Positions 15,161 through 24,083 of a stretch of 64,000 bases of DNA are shown in pieces. Where the stretch lies: positions 124,001 through 188,000 of the forward strand of contig NZ_VYSA01000001.1 of assembly GCF_008710745.1 (NCBI RefSeq), in the 5' to 3' direction. The DNA comes from Microbacterium rhizomatis (GTDB lineage Bacteria > Actinomycetota > Actinomycetes > Actinomycetales > Microbacteriaceae). Below the pieces are notes generated by a model, which saw only the letters and a program-made list of their open reading frames with translations, did no database searches and was not told the origin of the DNA. The translations under genes and the position numbers were made by a program. The number at the start of each line of letters is the position of its first letter. Within the stretch, counting starts at the first letter, position 1.

Positions 15161-18100
15161 ATGATCGAACGGCTGGACGACGACCAGCGCACGGTCGTCG
15201 CACTGCCCCCGCATGTCTCGGCCGTCGTCGCCGGCGCACCCGGCACGGGCAAGACCGAGACGCTCGTCGCACGCGTGGCAGCTCTCGCCGCCGCGGGGGT
15301 GGATCCCGACGCGATCCTCGTGCTGACACCCTCGCGTCAGACCGCCACCGCGCTGCGCGATCGCCTCGCGCTCGTGGTCGGCCGCGCCACGAGCGGTCCG
15401 ATCGCGCGGTCGGTGTCGTCGTTCGCGTTCCAGCTCGTTCGCGCCGCCGAGGTGTTCCGCGGCAGCGAACCACCGCAGCTCCTCACCGGCGGAGATGAGG
15501 ATCAGCTCGTTCAGGACCTGCTGGACGGCGATGCCGACGATGAGCGCGACGGCCGTTCGCGGTGGCCCGAGTGGATGGGCCCGAGCATCCGGTCCACTCG
15601 TGGATTTCGCACAGACGTGCGCACCTTCCTCAGCGAGTGCACCACTCTGGGCATCGAGCCCGCACGTCTGGCCGAGCTCGGGCGCGAGCAGGGGGTCGAT
15701 GCCTGGCTGTCACTGGCGTCGTTCTTCACCGAGTATCTGCGCGTGCGCGCCGATATGCGCGGTGCCCATCGCGATGCGGCCGGGCTGGTCCGCGAGGCTG
15801 TCGGCATCCTGCGCACGGCGCCGCGGGGCGCTGCCTCCGAGCTCGGAGCGGCCGGCCGGATCGAGGTGATCCTCATCGATGACGCGCAGGAGCTCACCCT
15901 CGGCGGCGTCGAGCTGATCGAGGCGTGTGCGGCCCGCGGCCTTGCCGTCATGGCCTTCGGCGATCCCGACGTGGGCTCCGGCGTCTTCCGCGGCGCGACG
16001 CCCGAGAACTTCGCCCGGATCGCCCGGCGTCTGGGTGATCCTCTCGTGCTGGCGACAGCGCATCGCGGTACGCGAGGTCAGATCGATCTCGTCCGCACGA
16101 TCACGCAGCGCATCGGGGCGGTGGGGGTGGTCGCGCATCGCCGGCCGCCGTCGGCCGAGGCGACGGACGGGTCGGTGCGCACGCTGACGCTGCGCTCGGC
16201 ATCCGAAGAGTTCGACGCGATCGCCCGGCTGCTGCGCGAACGCCATGTGCACGACGGCGTGGCGTGGGGAAAGCTCGCGGTGATCGCGCACGACACCCGC
16301 CAGGTCGCCGCCCTCGAGGCCGAGCTCGCGGCCCGCGAGGTGCCCGCCAGGGCCAGTGGACCCGGTCGTGCCCTCGGCGTGCTGCGGCCGGTGCGCGACC
16401 TGCTGCGACTCGTCGAGCTTGCGACGCGAGACGCAGCGACCTGGACGCCCGACGAGCTCTCCGACGCGCTCCTCGGCGCGTACGGCGGACTCGACCCGAT
16501 CGAGCTGCGACGCCTGCGCACCGCGATGCGGCACGCCGAACTGGCAGCGGGCGGGGAGCGCTCGGGCACGGAGCTCATCGCTTCGGCGCTGGCCCAGCCG
16601 CTCGAATTCGACCTGGTCGACACGCGCGAGGCGCGGCGGGCCGCACGAGTGGCCCGCAGCCTCTCGGCGCTGCGCGAGGCGCACGCGGCCGGTGCGACGA
16701 TCCACGAGCTCCTCTGGACGGCGTGGGACCAGAGCCGGCTGGAGCGGGCGTGGAGTGAGGCCGCCCGCGGCGGCGGCCCGCTCGCCGAACAGGCCGGGCG
16801 CGACCTCGATGCGGTCGTCGCCCTGTTCGAGGCGGCGAAACGGTTCGTCGAGCGTGGGCGCGATGCCGACCCCCGCGCGTTCCTGCGGGGCATCCTCGAC
16901 AGTGACGTCGCCGAAGACCGTCTGGCCGCTCCGCCGCCGGTCGACTCGGTGCGCATCCTCACACCCGCCGGTGCGCTCGGCGCCGAGTTCGACACCGTCG
17001 TGGTGGCGGGCGTTCAGGACGGCGTCTGGCCGAACACGCGTCTGCGGGGGAGCCTGCTCGACACCTGGCGGCTGGCGGATGCGGCGACCAGAGACGATGC
17101 GCCTGCTCCCGGCATCCTTGACCGGCGCCGCTCCGCGATGCACGACGAACTGCGACTCTTCGTCCGGGCGGCTTCGCGTGCGCAGGAGCGCCTGATCGTG
17201 ACGGCGGTCGACGACGACGACACCGGGCCGAGCGCCTTCTTCGAGTTCCTCCCGACGCCGGAGCGTGCGACGCGTGCGATGGAGCATCCGCTCTCGCTCC
17301 GTGGGCTCGTCGCGCTGCACCGCCGCGCACTCACCGACCCGGCGGGTGTTCGCGCTCGAGATGGTTCTGTCTCGCGCGCTTCCGGGCAGCTCGCCCTGCT
17401 CGCCGACGCGGCGGTTCCCGGCGCTGACCCGGAGCACTGGTACGGCGTCCCCGCGGCCACTTCCCACGCACCCCTGCGCGACCTGGCGCACGAGGACGTC
17501 AGGGTGTCGCCCTCGCGGCTGCACACGTTGGAGGAGTGCGAGCTCAATTGGGTGATCGGCGACCTCGGCGGCGACCCGGGCGGTACGACGGCCGGCATCG
17601 GCACGATCATCCACGCCGCACTCGAACACGCCGACGGCACCGACGAGGAGAGCCTCTGGCGGATCGTCGAGGATCGCTGGGGCGAGTTGTCGTTCGAGGC
17701 GGAATGGCGCGATCGCGCCGAACGCACGCGTGCCCGCGACCTCGTGCGCCGTCTGCACCTCTATCTGCGTCGTTTCGACGACGCGGGCGGCCGTCTCATC
17801 GGTGCCGAGCCCCACTTCGAGGTGGCGATCCCCGTCGATGACGAGCAGGAGTTCGAGCACGGTGTCGTCCTCTCGGGCTACATCGACCGCGTCGAGCTCA
17901 CTCCCGAGGGCACCGTGGTGATCATGGACCTGAAGACGGGTAAGCGTGAGCCGCAGACTGATGCGAAAGTGCTCGACAACCCCCAGCTCGCCGCGTATCA
18001 GCTCGCGTTCGAGGCGGGTGCGATCCCTGAGGCGGTCGGGCATCCTCCCGGCGGGGCGCAGCTGCTCGTGCTGCGTCCCACCTCGCGCGCCGACTACGTC

Positions 18101-18280
18101 ACGCCGCGGCAGCCGCCGTTCGACGATGAGCGACGGGCGGCGTTCATCGGGCGCATCCAGTCCGCGGTCTCGGTCATGCGCGGGACGAGCTTCGAGGCGC
18201 CCTACGAGGAGCACTGCCGCGACGAGCACTCGTACGGACTGTGTCGCATCCACACGATCGGGGCGGTGAGCGCCTCGTGA
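15161..18280 (+). CDS. adnA: AdnA-like subunit of heterodimeric helicase-nuclease
   Basis: A 1039-residue UvrD-like protein. With AdnB it would form the actinobacterial motor-nuclease that resects DNA double-strand ends (established for mycobacteria). Walker A GAPGTGKT is at about 25-32, and motif II reads LIDDAQE (about 237), differing from the classic DEYQD. The C-terminal RecB-type nuclease has GYIDRVEL (about 906), VIMDLKTG (about 923) and QLAAYQLAFEAG. Cysteines in LEECELNW and near the C terminus (EEHCRDEHSYGLC) are placed where AddB-like proteins hold an Fe-S cluster, but a full four-cysteine set is not clear. Its stop overlaps the adnB start (GTGA). Confidence 0.85.
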   Translation: MIERLDDDQRTVVALPPHVSAVVAGAPGTGKTETLVARVAALAAAGVDPDAILVLTPSRQTATALRDRLALVVGRATSGPIARSVSSFAFQLVRAAEVFRGSEPPQLLTGGDEDQLVQDLLDGDADDERDGRSRWPEWMGPSIRSTRGFRTDVRTFLSECTTLGIEPARLAELGREQGVDAWLSLASFFTEYLRVRADMRGAHRDAAGLVREAVGILRTAPRGAASELGAAGRIEVILIDDAQELTLGGVELIEACAARGLAVMAFGDPDVGSGVFRGATPENFARIARRLGDPLVLATAHRGTRGQIDLVRTITQRIGAVGVVAHRRPPSAEATDGSVRTLTLRSASEEFDAIARLLRERHVHDGVAWGKLAVIAHDTRQVAALEAELAAREVPARASGPGRALGVLRPVRDLLRLVELATRDAATWTPDELSDALLGAYGGLDPIELRRLRTAMRHAELAAGGERSGTELIASALAQPLEFDLVDTREARRAARVARSLSALREAHAAGATIHELLWTAWDQSRLERAWSEAARGGGPLAEQAGRDLDAVVALFEAAKRFVERGRDADPRAFLRGILDSDVAEDRLAAPPPVDSVRILTPAGALGAEFDTVVVAGVQDGVWPNTRLRGSLLDTWRLADAATRDDAPAPGILDRRRSAMHDELRLFVRAASRAQERLIVTAVDDDDTGPSAFFEFLPTPERATRAMEHPLSLRGLVALHRRALTDPAGVRARDGSVSRASGQLALLADAAVPGADPEHWYGVPAATSHAPLRDLAHEDVRVSPSRLHTLEECELNWVIGDLGGDPGGTTAGIGTIIHAALEHADGTDEESLWRIVEDRWGELSFEAEWRDRAERTRARDLVRRLHLYLRRFDDAGGRLIGAEPHFEVAIPVDDEQEFEHGVVLSGYIDRVELTPEGTVVIMDLKTGKREPQTDAKVLDNPQLAAYQLAFEAGAIPEAVGHPPGGAQLLVLRPTSRADYVTPRQPPFDDERRAAFIGRIQSAVSVMRGTSFEAPYEEHCRDEHSYGLCRIHTIGAVSAS

Positions 18281-21200
18281 GTCACGCCGAATCGGCGGTC
18301 CTCCTCTCCGCGAAGGTCATCGCGGCGGCCCTCGGTCAGTTCGCGCCGACGGCCGAGCAGACCGCCGTGATCGAGGCGCCGCTCGAGCCCGCTCTCGTCG
18401 TGGCCGGGGCGGGCAGCGGCAAGACCGAGACGATGGCGGCGCGCGTCGTGTGGCTGGTGGCGAACCGCATCGTGCGACGTGACGAAGTGCTCGGCCTCAC
18501 GTTCACCCGCAAGGCGGCGGGTGAGCTGGCCGAGCGCGTGCAGAAACGCCTCGGTCGGTTGGCCGAATTCGAGCGGCGCGGGCTGCTGTCCGCGCTCCCC
18601 GCGCTGTGGGAGGCGGGCGCGCTTGACGTGTTCGCCCGGATCGAGCGAGATGACTCCGGCGGCGGTTCGGCGAAGGACGCGGCGAGGCACGCCGCGCTCG
18701 ACCGGCTCGCGGCGGGCCTGCCCGACCGCGGGGAGACGATCGATGAGGGGGATGCTGCAGCGTCCGATGCTCTTCTGCATCGCCCGAACATCTCGACCTA
18801 CAACAGCTTCGCTGACGGGATCGTGCGGGAGAACGCCGTGCGCATCGGCTGGGATGCAGAGGCGGCGATCCTCTCGGAATCGGCCGCGTGGCTGCTCATG
18901 CGGCGCGTCGTCCTCGCCTCGGACGATCCGAGGCTCGAGAGCCGCGGAGAGGCGGTGCGGAGCATCATCGACGGAGCGCTCCGGATCGCTCGCGACAGCG
19001 TCGACAATCTCGTGTCGCTCGATGAGCTCGCCGGTTTCCCCGAGCGATTCGCGAGCGTGCTCGATCGCCCCTCCACGAGAAAGGGCACGGTCGTCTACGC
19101 CGACGTCGTCGAGGCGGCCGAGAAGGTCGGTGCGCTGCCCCTCCTGACCGATCTGGCGCGAACCTACGCGGCACAGAAGCGCCGCCTCGGTGTCCTGGAC
19201 TTCTCCGACCAGGTCGCGGGCGCGCTCGAGGTCGTCCGCAGCCACGAGTCCGTCGGCCAGGAGCTGAGGACGCAGTATCGCGTCGTGCTGCTGGACGAGT
19301 ATCAAGACACGTCGGTCTCGCAGACCGATCTGCTCGCCACCCTCTTCGGAGGCACGGCGGTCATGGCGGTGGGCGACCCCCACCAGGCGATCTACGGGTG
19401 GCGGGGCGCGAGCGCGGGCAATCTCGGGGGGTTCGGGGCCGCCTTCTCACCCGATCGCCCGTCGGCCACCTACTCGCTGCTGACGAGCTGGCGAAACAGC
19501 GCCCGCGTGCTGCAGGCGGCGAACGCGGTGCTGGAGCCCCTGGCCTCGGTGGCGACCATCCCGGTCGGGGAGCTCCTCCCGCGACCGCTGGCCCCGTCAG
19601 GCGATGTGCAGATCGCGTTCGAGACCGATCTGGATGCCGAGGCGGACCGTGTGGCGGAGTGGTTCGAGCGCGTGCGCGCCGAGCGCGCGGCGACCGGCGC
19701 TCGGACGACCGGGGCGGTGCTGTTCCGCAGCAAGAAGCACATGGTGCGATTCGGCGACGCACTCGGACGGCGCGGAATCCCGCACCGGATCCTGGGCCTG
19801 GGCGGCCTTCTCTCCACTCCCGAGGTCGTGGATGTCGTCTCGGCGTTGCGCGTGATCAGCGATCCGTCGGCCGGCTCGCCGCTCATCCGCCTGCTCGCCG
19901 GACCCCGCTGGTCGATCGGGCTGGCGGACCTCCGGGCACTGGCCGAGCTGGCGCGGCGCATCGCCCGGCACGACTCCGCCCTTGCTCCGCTCACCCCCGA
20001 GGTCGCCGAGCGCGTGCGCTCCGGTGCCGGTGACGACAACGCGTCGCTGGTCGACGCCCTGGACTTCGTGCTGCGCCACCAGGCCGACCACGGCTGGCTC
20101 GAGCCGTTCACGCCCGCAGCGCGCGAGCGGCTGCGAGAGGCGGCATCCGTCTTCGCGGGTCTGCGTCAGGCGATCGCACTGCCCGTCCCCGAGCTCGTGA
20201 GGCTCATCGAACTCGAGCTGCGGCTCGATATCGAGCTCGCGGCGAACGAGGCCCGCGGGCCGGCTCGCATCGCATCAGCGCAGCTGCGGGCGTTCGTCGA
20301 CGAATTGCACGCCTTCCTGGCGGCGGACGAGTCGGGGTCGCTGTCGAGCCTGCTCGCCTGGCTCGACCATGCCGAGCAGCTCGACGAGTTCGCGCCGCGC
20401 ACCGAACCGCCCGAAGACGATGTCGTCCAGCTGCTCACGATCCACGGCTCGAAGGGACTCGAATGGGACGCGGTGGCAGTCGTCCGTCTCGTCAAGGACG
20501 AGCTGCCCAGTGCTCCGCGCGACAGTCGGGGCTGGCTCCACTTCGGCATCCTGCCGTATGCGTTCCGAGGTGACGCGCAGTGGTTGCCCCGCCTTGCGTG
20601 GGAAGCGGAGGTCGCGCCGACCCAGCAGGATCTGCGCACGGCGATCGACGATTTCATCTCGGCCAACCGAGCCCGTCAGCTCGACGAAGACCGGCGCCTT
20701 GCGTATGTCGCCGTCACGCGTGCCCGTGATCACCTGCTCCTGACGGGTTCGCCGTGGTCCGGGACAAAGCGTCCGCGCCAACGGAGCGCGTTCCTCGACG
20801 AGATGGCGACAGCGCTCGGAGTCGATCTGCGCCTCGACGAGCCCGGCGATAACCCGTACACGGGGGAGCGGCGCGTCCTGAGCTGGCCGATCGATCCGCT
20901 CGGCTCGCGACGCCCCGCTGTGATGCGCGCGGCCGAGGCCGTACGCGCCGCACAGCGTGCCGAGCGGGTCGCTCCTGAGACCGACCTCGCCCTCCTGCTG
21001 GCCGAGCGGGCCGCGCGCCGCGCTCCTGCGGCGGGAACAGCACCCACCCGTATCCCGGCGTCGCGCTACAAGGAGTTCGTCTCCGATTACGCCGGCACCG
21101 TGGCGGCGATCGAGCGGCCTCTTCCCGAGAAGCCGTATCGGCAGACACGACTCGGCACCCTCTTCCACGCGTGGGTCGAGAACCGCTCGGGGATCGCCGG

Positions 21201-21648
21201 GTCCGGTACGTCGCTCGACGATGCCCTCTGGGAGAGCGACGCGCTCTGGGAGGGTGGCCAGGACGGTCCCTCGGCCACGGGCGGCGGGGCTGAGGATGCC
21301 GCAGACCTCGCACGCCTTCAGCAGATCTTCGAGCGCTCGGAATGGGCGGCTCTGCGCCCGATCGAGGTCGAGACCGAGATCGATTTCACCGTCACCGACT
21401 TGGACGGCCTGCCGCACGTGATCATCTGCAAGCTCGACGCCGTGTATCGCCGTGCCGATCGTGGGGATCGGATCGAGATCGTCGACTGGAAGACCGGCCG
21501 GCCACCGACGACGGCTGCGGAGCGCGAGGCGCGGATGCTGCAGCTCGAGCTGTACCGCCGCGCCTACCATGCGAAGCACGGCGTACCCGTGGACGAGATC
21601 GACGTCGCCCTCTACTACGTCGCGGACGACCTCGTCCTGCGAGGCTGA
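18277..21648 (+). CDS. adnB: AdnB-like subunit of heterodimeric helicase-nuclease
   Basis: A 1123-residue SF1A helicase with a C-terminal nuclease. Motifs: GAGSGKTET (about 43-50), LTFTRKAAGEL, LLDEYQDTS (about 337), VGDPHQAIYGWRGAS, LTIHGSKGLEWD, and LAYVAVTRARDHLL, all intact for ATP hydrolysis and translocation. The nuclease domain has LDAVYRRAD and IVDWKTG (about 1067) plus LQLELYRRAYHAKHG, the RecB-family metal and lysine residues. The GTG start at 18277 overlaps adnA by four bases, guaranteeing stoichiometric translation. It converges on the pseudokinase gene with a 21-base gap. Confidence 0.88.
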   Translation: MSHAESAVLLSAKVIAAALGQFAPTAEQTAVIEAPLEPALVVAGAGSGKTETMAARVVWLVANRIVRRDEVLGLTFTRKAAGELAERVQKRLGRLAEFERRGLLSALPALWEAGALDVFARIERDDSGGGSAKDAARHAALDRLAAGLPDRGETIDEGDAAASDALLHRPNISTYNSFADGIVRENAVRIGWDAEAAILSESAAWLLMRRVVLASDDPRLESRGEAVRSIIDGALRIARDSVDNLVSLDELAGFPERFASVLDRPSTRKGTVVYADVVEAAEKVGALPLLTDLARTYAAQKRRLGVLDFSDQVAGALEVVRSHESVGQELRTQYRVVLLDEYQDTSVSQTDLLATLFGGTAVMAVGDPHQAIYGWRGASAGNLGGFGAAFSPDRPSATYSLLTSWRNSARVLQAANAVLEPLASVATIPVGELLPRPLAPSGDVQIAFETDLDAEADRVAEWFERVRAERAATGARTTGAVLFRSKKHMVRFGDALGRRGIPHRILGLGGLLSTPEVVDVVSALRVISDPSAGSPLIRLLAGPRWSIGLADLRALAELARRIARHDSALAPLTPEVAERVRSGAGDDNASLVDALDFVLRHQADHGWLEPFTPAARERLREAASVFAGLRQAIALPVPELVRLIELELRLDIELAANEARGPARIASAQLRAFVDELHAFLAADESGSLSSLLAWLDHAEQLDEFAPRTEPPEDDVVQLLTIHGSKGLEWDAVAVVRLVKDELPSAPRDSRGWLHFGILPYAFRGDAQWLPRLAWEAEVAPTQQDLRTAIDDFISANRARQLDEDRRLAYVAVTRARDHLLLTGSPWSGTKRPRQRSAFLDEMATALGVDLRLDEPGDNPYTGERRVLSWPIDPLGSRRPAVMRAAEAVRAAQRAERVAPETDLALLLAERAARRAPAAGTAPTRIPASRYKEFVSDYAGTVAAIERPLPEKPYRQTRLGTLFHAWVENRSGIAGSGTSLDDALWESDALWEGGQDGPSATGGGAEDAADLARLQQIFERSEWAALRPIEVETEIDFTVTDLDGLPHVIICKLDAVYRRADRGDRIEIVDWKTGRPPTTAAEREARMLQLELYRRAYHAKHGVPVDEIDVALYYVADDLVLRG

Positions 21649-21669
21649 CGGAACGGGCGAGGTCTCGGG

Positions 21670-23055
21670 TCAGGATTGCTCGGCCGTCCAGCGGCGCAGG
21701 GCCGACTCGGCCGATCTGTCGTTGTCGGCCTGCACATCGTCGTCGTCGGAGGGGGGAGGCTCCGCGGGGGATGCGTCGGCGGCGCCCTCGGTCCGGCCGC
21801 GCGCGGCGGTGCTGCCGTCCCATCCGGTTGTCGACGCCCACGTCGCGATGTCGATCGGGAGCGGATCGATCGGGGCGGTCGAGTTCTCGTCGGGACTCTC
21901 GGTCCCGCTCGAGGGGAAGCGCTCATCCTCCGAGGCCGAAGAGCCGGCGAACGAACCGCTGTCCGAGCCCTGCACGGCGCCCGTCTCACCCTCGGCGGCG
22001 ATCCAGAGGGAGAGTTCCTCGGGGTCGTACGCGTCGGTCTGCATCGAGATGTCGCCGGTCGCGGGTGCCGCCTCCGGCACGCGGTCCAGAAGCGCGATGG
22101 CATCGTCGACGCCGAGCGCGGGATCCGTCAGGAGGTCCTCATCCAGCACGCCATCGGACAGCGCGGTGAGCAGGGCGACGGCGTCGTCGATGATCTCGTC
22201 GCGTCCGATCTCGGCGCCGTGGACGAGCCACTTGGCGAATTCCAGCTCGGCGTACAGGCGTGCGCGTTCCCGCAGCAGCGCATCCGGTGCGCGCCGGGAG
22301 CGCTGCGCGTACGCGTCGTACACGTCTGCGGCGGCGGTCGGAGCGGAAGCGAGCCACTGAAGATCCGTGGCGGGATCGCCGACGGAGAGGCCGTGCCACT
22401 CGAGCACGCCGGTGACGGTCGGTAAGCCCACGACGTCTTCGAAGAGGAAGGACGCGGCGCCTGCTCCGCCGAGTACGACGGCGGATTCGAACCGCCACAG
22501 CTCGTCGGCCGCGATCGCCCGCCGCCATCGGCCGAGCAGCCGGGACGGGACGCGTCGGGTGGCTTCTGCGCGATCGACGAGGCGCGCCGCCTCGTCGCGG
22601 GTCTGGGCAGGAGTGCGGGCGGGGAGCCCTTCGGTGCGCACGATCGACAGGGGCAGTCCGTGCAGAGCAGCAAGAGCTTCGCCGATGGACGTGGCGGCAC
22701 CACGGCCGGGGGGCAGGTGCGCCGCATCGACGCGGTAGCCAGGGAGGAAATCGACCACCACCGCCCGGGCGTTCTGCAGGCCTGCTTCGCCGAGCACCTC
22801 GGGCGCGCGGAACGGCAGCAGTCCGCGCACACCTGGGGTCAGCGCGCGGAGCGCTCGCACTTCCGCCGCGAGTTCCACGGCCACCTCTGCATCGACCGGA
22901 GCGCGCACGACGACGCGGCGTCCGTCATCGAGTTCCGCGACCGCGGAGTCGTATCGTCCCGTCGAACCCTCGGTCAACGCCCCGACACCCACGACCCCGA
23001 CTCTCGGCAGGGCCGAAGCGACCGACGCGGCTAGAGTGAGAGGAGAGCGTGCCAT
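21670..23055 (-). CDS. Phosphotransferase-fold protein, probable pseudokinase
   Basis: A 461-residue protein whose first about 320 residues have the aminoglycoside/macrolide phosphotransferase fold (EGSTGRYDSAVAEL...VVVRAP N-lobe; ATSIGEALAALHGLPLS; GVLEWHGLSVGDPATDLQWL). The catalytic loop, normally HGD-x4-N, reads LGGAGAASF, and the metal-binding IDW reads LEW. Thus the base Asp, the Asn and the DxD Asp are all replaced, and phosphotransfer looks impossible. The C-terminal about 140 residues are acidic and disordered. It lies inside the AdnAB-NudC-UvrD2 cluster on the opposite strand, with TACCCT six bases before the ATG. Confidence 0.75.
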   Translation of the reverse strand: MARSPLTLAASVASALPRVGVVGVGALTEGSTGRYDSAVAELDDGRRVVVRAPVDAEVAVELAAEVRALRALTPGVRGLLPFRAPEVLGEAGLQNARAVVVDFLPGYRVDAAHLPPGRGAATSIGEALAALHGLPLSIVRTEGLPARTPAQTRDEAARLVDRAEATRRVPSRLLGRWRRAIAADELWRFESAVVLGGAGAASFLFEDVVGLPTVTGVLEWHGLSVGDPATDLQWLASAPTAAADVYDAYAQRSRRAPDALLRERARLYAELEFAKWLVHGAEIGRDEIIDDAVALLTALSDGVLDEDLLTDPALGVDDAIALLDRVPEAAPATGDISMQTDAYDPEELSLWIAAEGETGAVQGSDSGSFAGSSASEDERFPSSGTESPDENSTAPIDPLPIDIATWASTTGWDGSTAARGRTEGAADASPAEPPPSDDDDVQADNDRSAESALRRWTAEQS

Positions 23056-23061
23056 GAGCCC

Positions 23062-23067
23062 AGGGTA
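23062..23067 (-). promoter_or_regulatory. Leaderless-type -10 element of the pseudokinase gene
   Basis: TACCCT on the reverse strand is six bases before the ATG at 23055. Confidence 0.5.
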
Positions 23068-23143
23068 GGTCGGGTGCGCCCGCCCGGCCTCGCGCCACGC
23101 CCGCTAGTCGACCAAGCTGTCGACCGACGCAGAGAGGTCTCGG

Positions 23144-24070
23144 ATGACGGCGCACGAGGATCAGGTGCCCCCCATCGTGCCGCCGCCGCTGGCGCGGCCG
23201 GGCCTGGACCGCGCGGGCGAGGAGCGCGCCGAGGATGGCCTCGTCGATCGTCTCAGGGCGGATGCTGCCACCCGCGTGCTGGTGCTGCACGGCGATGCTG
23301 CTCCCCTCGCCGGAGCCGGACGACTTCTGTTCGTCCCTCCCGGTGAGGTCCCCGAGGGTGCAGAGTGGGCGTTCCTCGGCCGCACCACAGGCCGTCACGC
23401 CGTCCTCACCGCCGTGTTCGCGCGCGAGGCCGCCCAGCCGCTCCCCGGGCCGCGGGAGTGGGGATCTCTCCGTGCGGTCGGCGGCGAGCTGACCGCCGAG
23501 GACGCCGGACTCTTCGTGGCGGCGTTGAGCCTCGGGCGCTGGCTGTTGGACGCACCCTTCTGCCCGTTCTGCGGGACCCGTACGACGGTGCACAACGCGG
23601 GCTGGGCGCGGCATTGCCCGAACTGCGGACGCGAGCACTTCCCGCGCACGGATCCCGCCGTCATCGTCGCCGTCGCGAGCGCTCAGCATCCGGATCGCCT
23701 GCTGCTCGGATCCAACGCGATGTGGGGTGCGAACCGATTCTCGTGCTTCGCGGGCTTCGTCGAGGCGGGGGAGTCGCTCGAGGCGGCGGTGTCGCGCGAA
23801 GTGCGCGAGGAGTCCGGCATCGATGTGGTGGACGTCCGCTATCGCGGATCTCAGGCATGGCCGTACCCCCGGTCTCTCATGGTGGGGTTCCACGCCACGG
23901 CGGCCGATGACGACACCGCGCTCGCCGACGGCGAAGAGATCGTCGAGGTCAGGTGGTTCGATCGCAGCGAGATCGCGGCGGGCCTGGCGGGCACCGGCGA
24001 CCTGCTTCTGCCGGGTCCGGCATCCATCGCCCGACAGCTCATCAGCGACTGGCTCGGGGGAGCCTCGTGA
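23144..24070 (+). CDS. nudC: NAD+ diphosphatase (NADH pyrophosphatase) NudC
   Basis: A 308-residue Nudix hydrolase that cleaves NAD(H), and in other bacteria removes NAD caps from RNA. The zinc ribbon CPFCGT...HCPNCG (about 140-162) precedes the Nudix box GFVEAGESLEAAVSREVREE (starting near 204). The NudC-specific SQAWPYPRSLM segment, normally SQPWPFPxSLM, follows. AGAGAGG is well placed before the ATG. Thirteen bases separate it from uvrD2, so the two are likely co-transcribed. Confidence 0.93.
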   Translation: MTAHEDQVPPIVPPPLARPGLDRAGEERAEDGLVDRLRADAATRVLVLHGDAAPLAGAGRLLFVPPGEVPEGAEWAFLGRTTGRHAVLTAVFAREAAQPLPGPREWGSLRAVGGELTAEDAGLFVAALSLGRWLLDAPFCPFCGTRTTVHNAGWARHCPNCGREHFPRTDPAVIVAVASAQHPDRLLLGSNAMWGANRFSCFAGFVEAGESLEAAVSREVREESGIDVVDVRYRGSQAWPYPRSLMVGFHATAADDDTALADGEEIVEVRWFDRSEIAAGLAGTGDLLLPGPASIARQLISDWLGGAS

Positions 24071-24083
24071 GGAAGAGCCGGTC

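Noticed and set aside
15710..18253. Very long open frame antisense to adnA
   Set aside because: Its translation is Arg/His/Asp-rich with no recognisable domain, while the sense strand has all helicase and nuclease motifs. High GC content leaves few stops in the opposite frame.
21670..23055. Macrolide or aminoglycoside resistance kinase
   Set aside because: The fold matches but the catalytic Asp, Asn and metal Asp are replaced, so drug phosphorylation is not supported.
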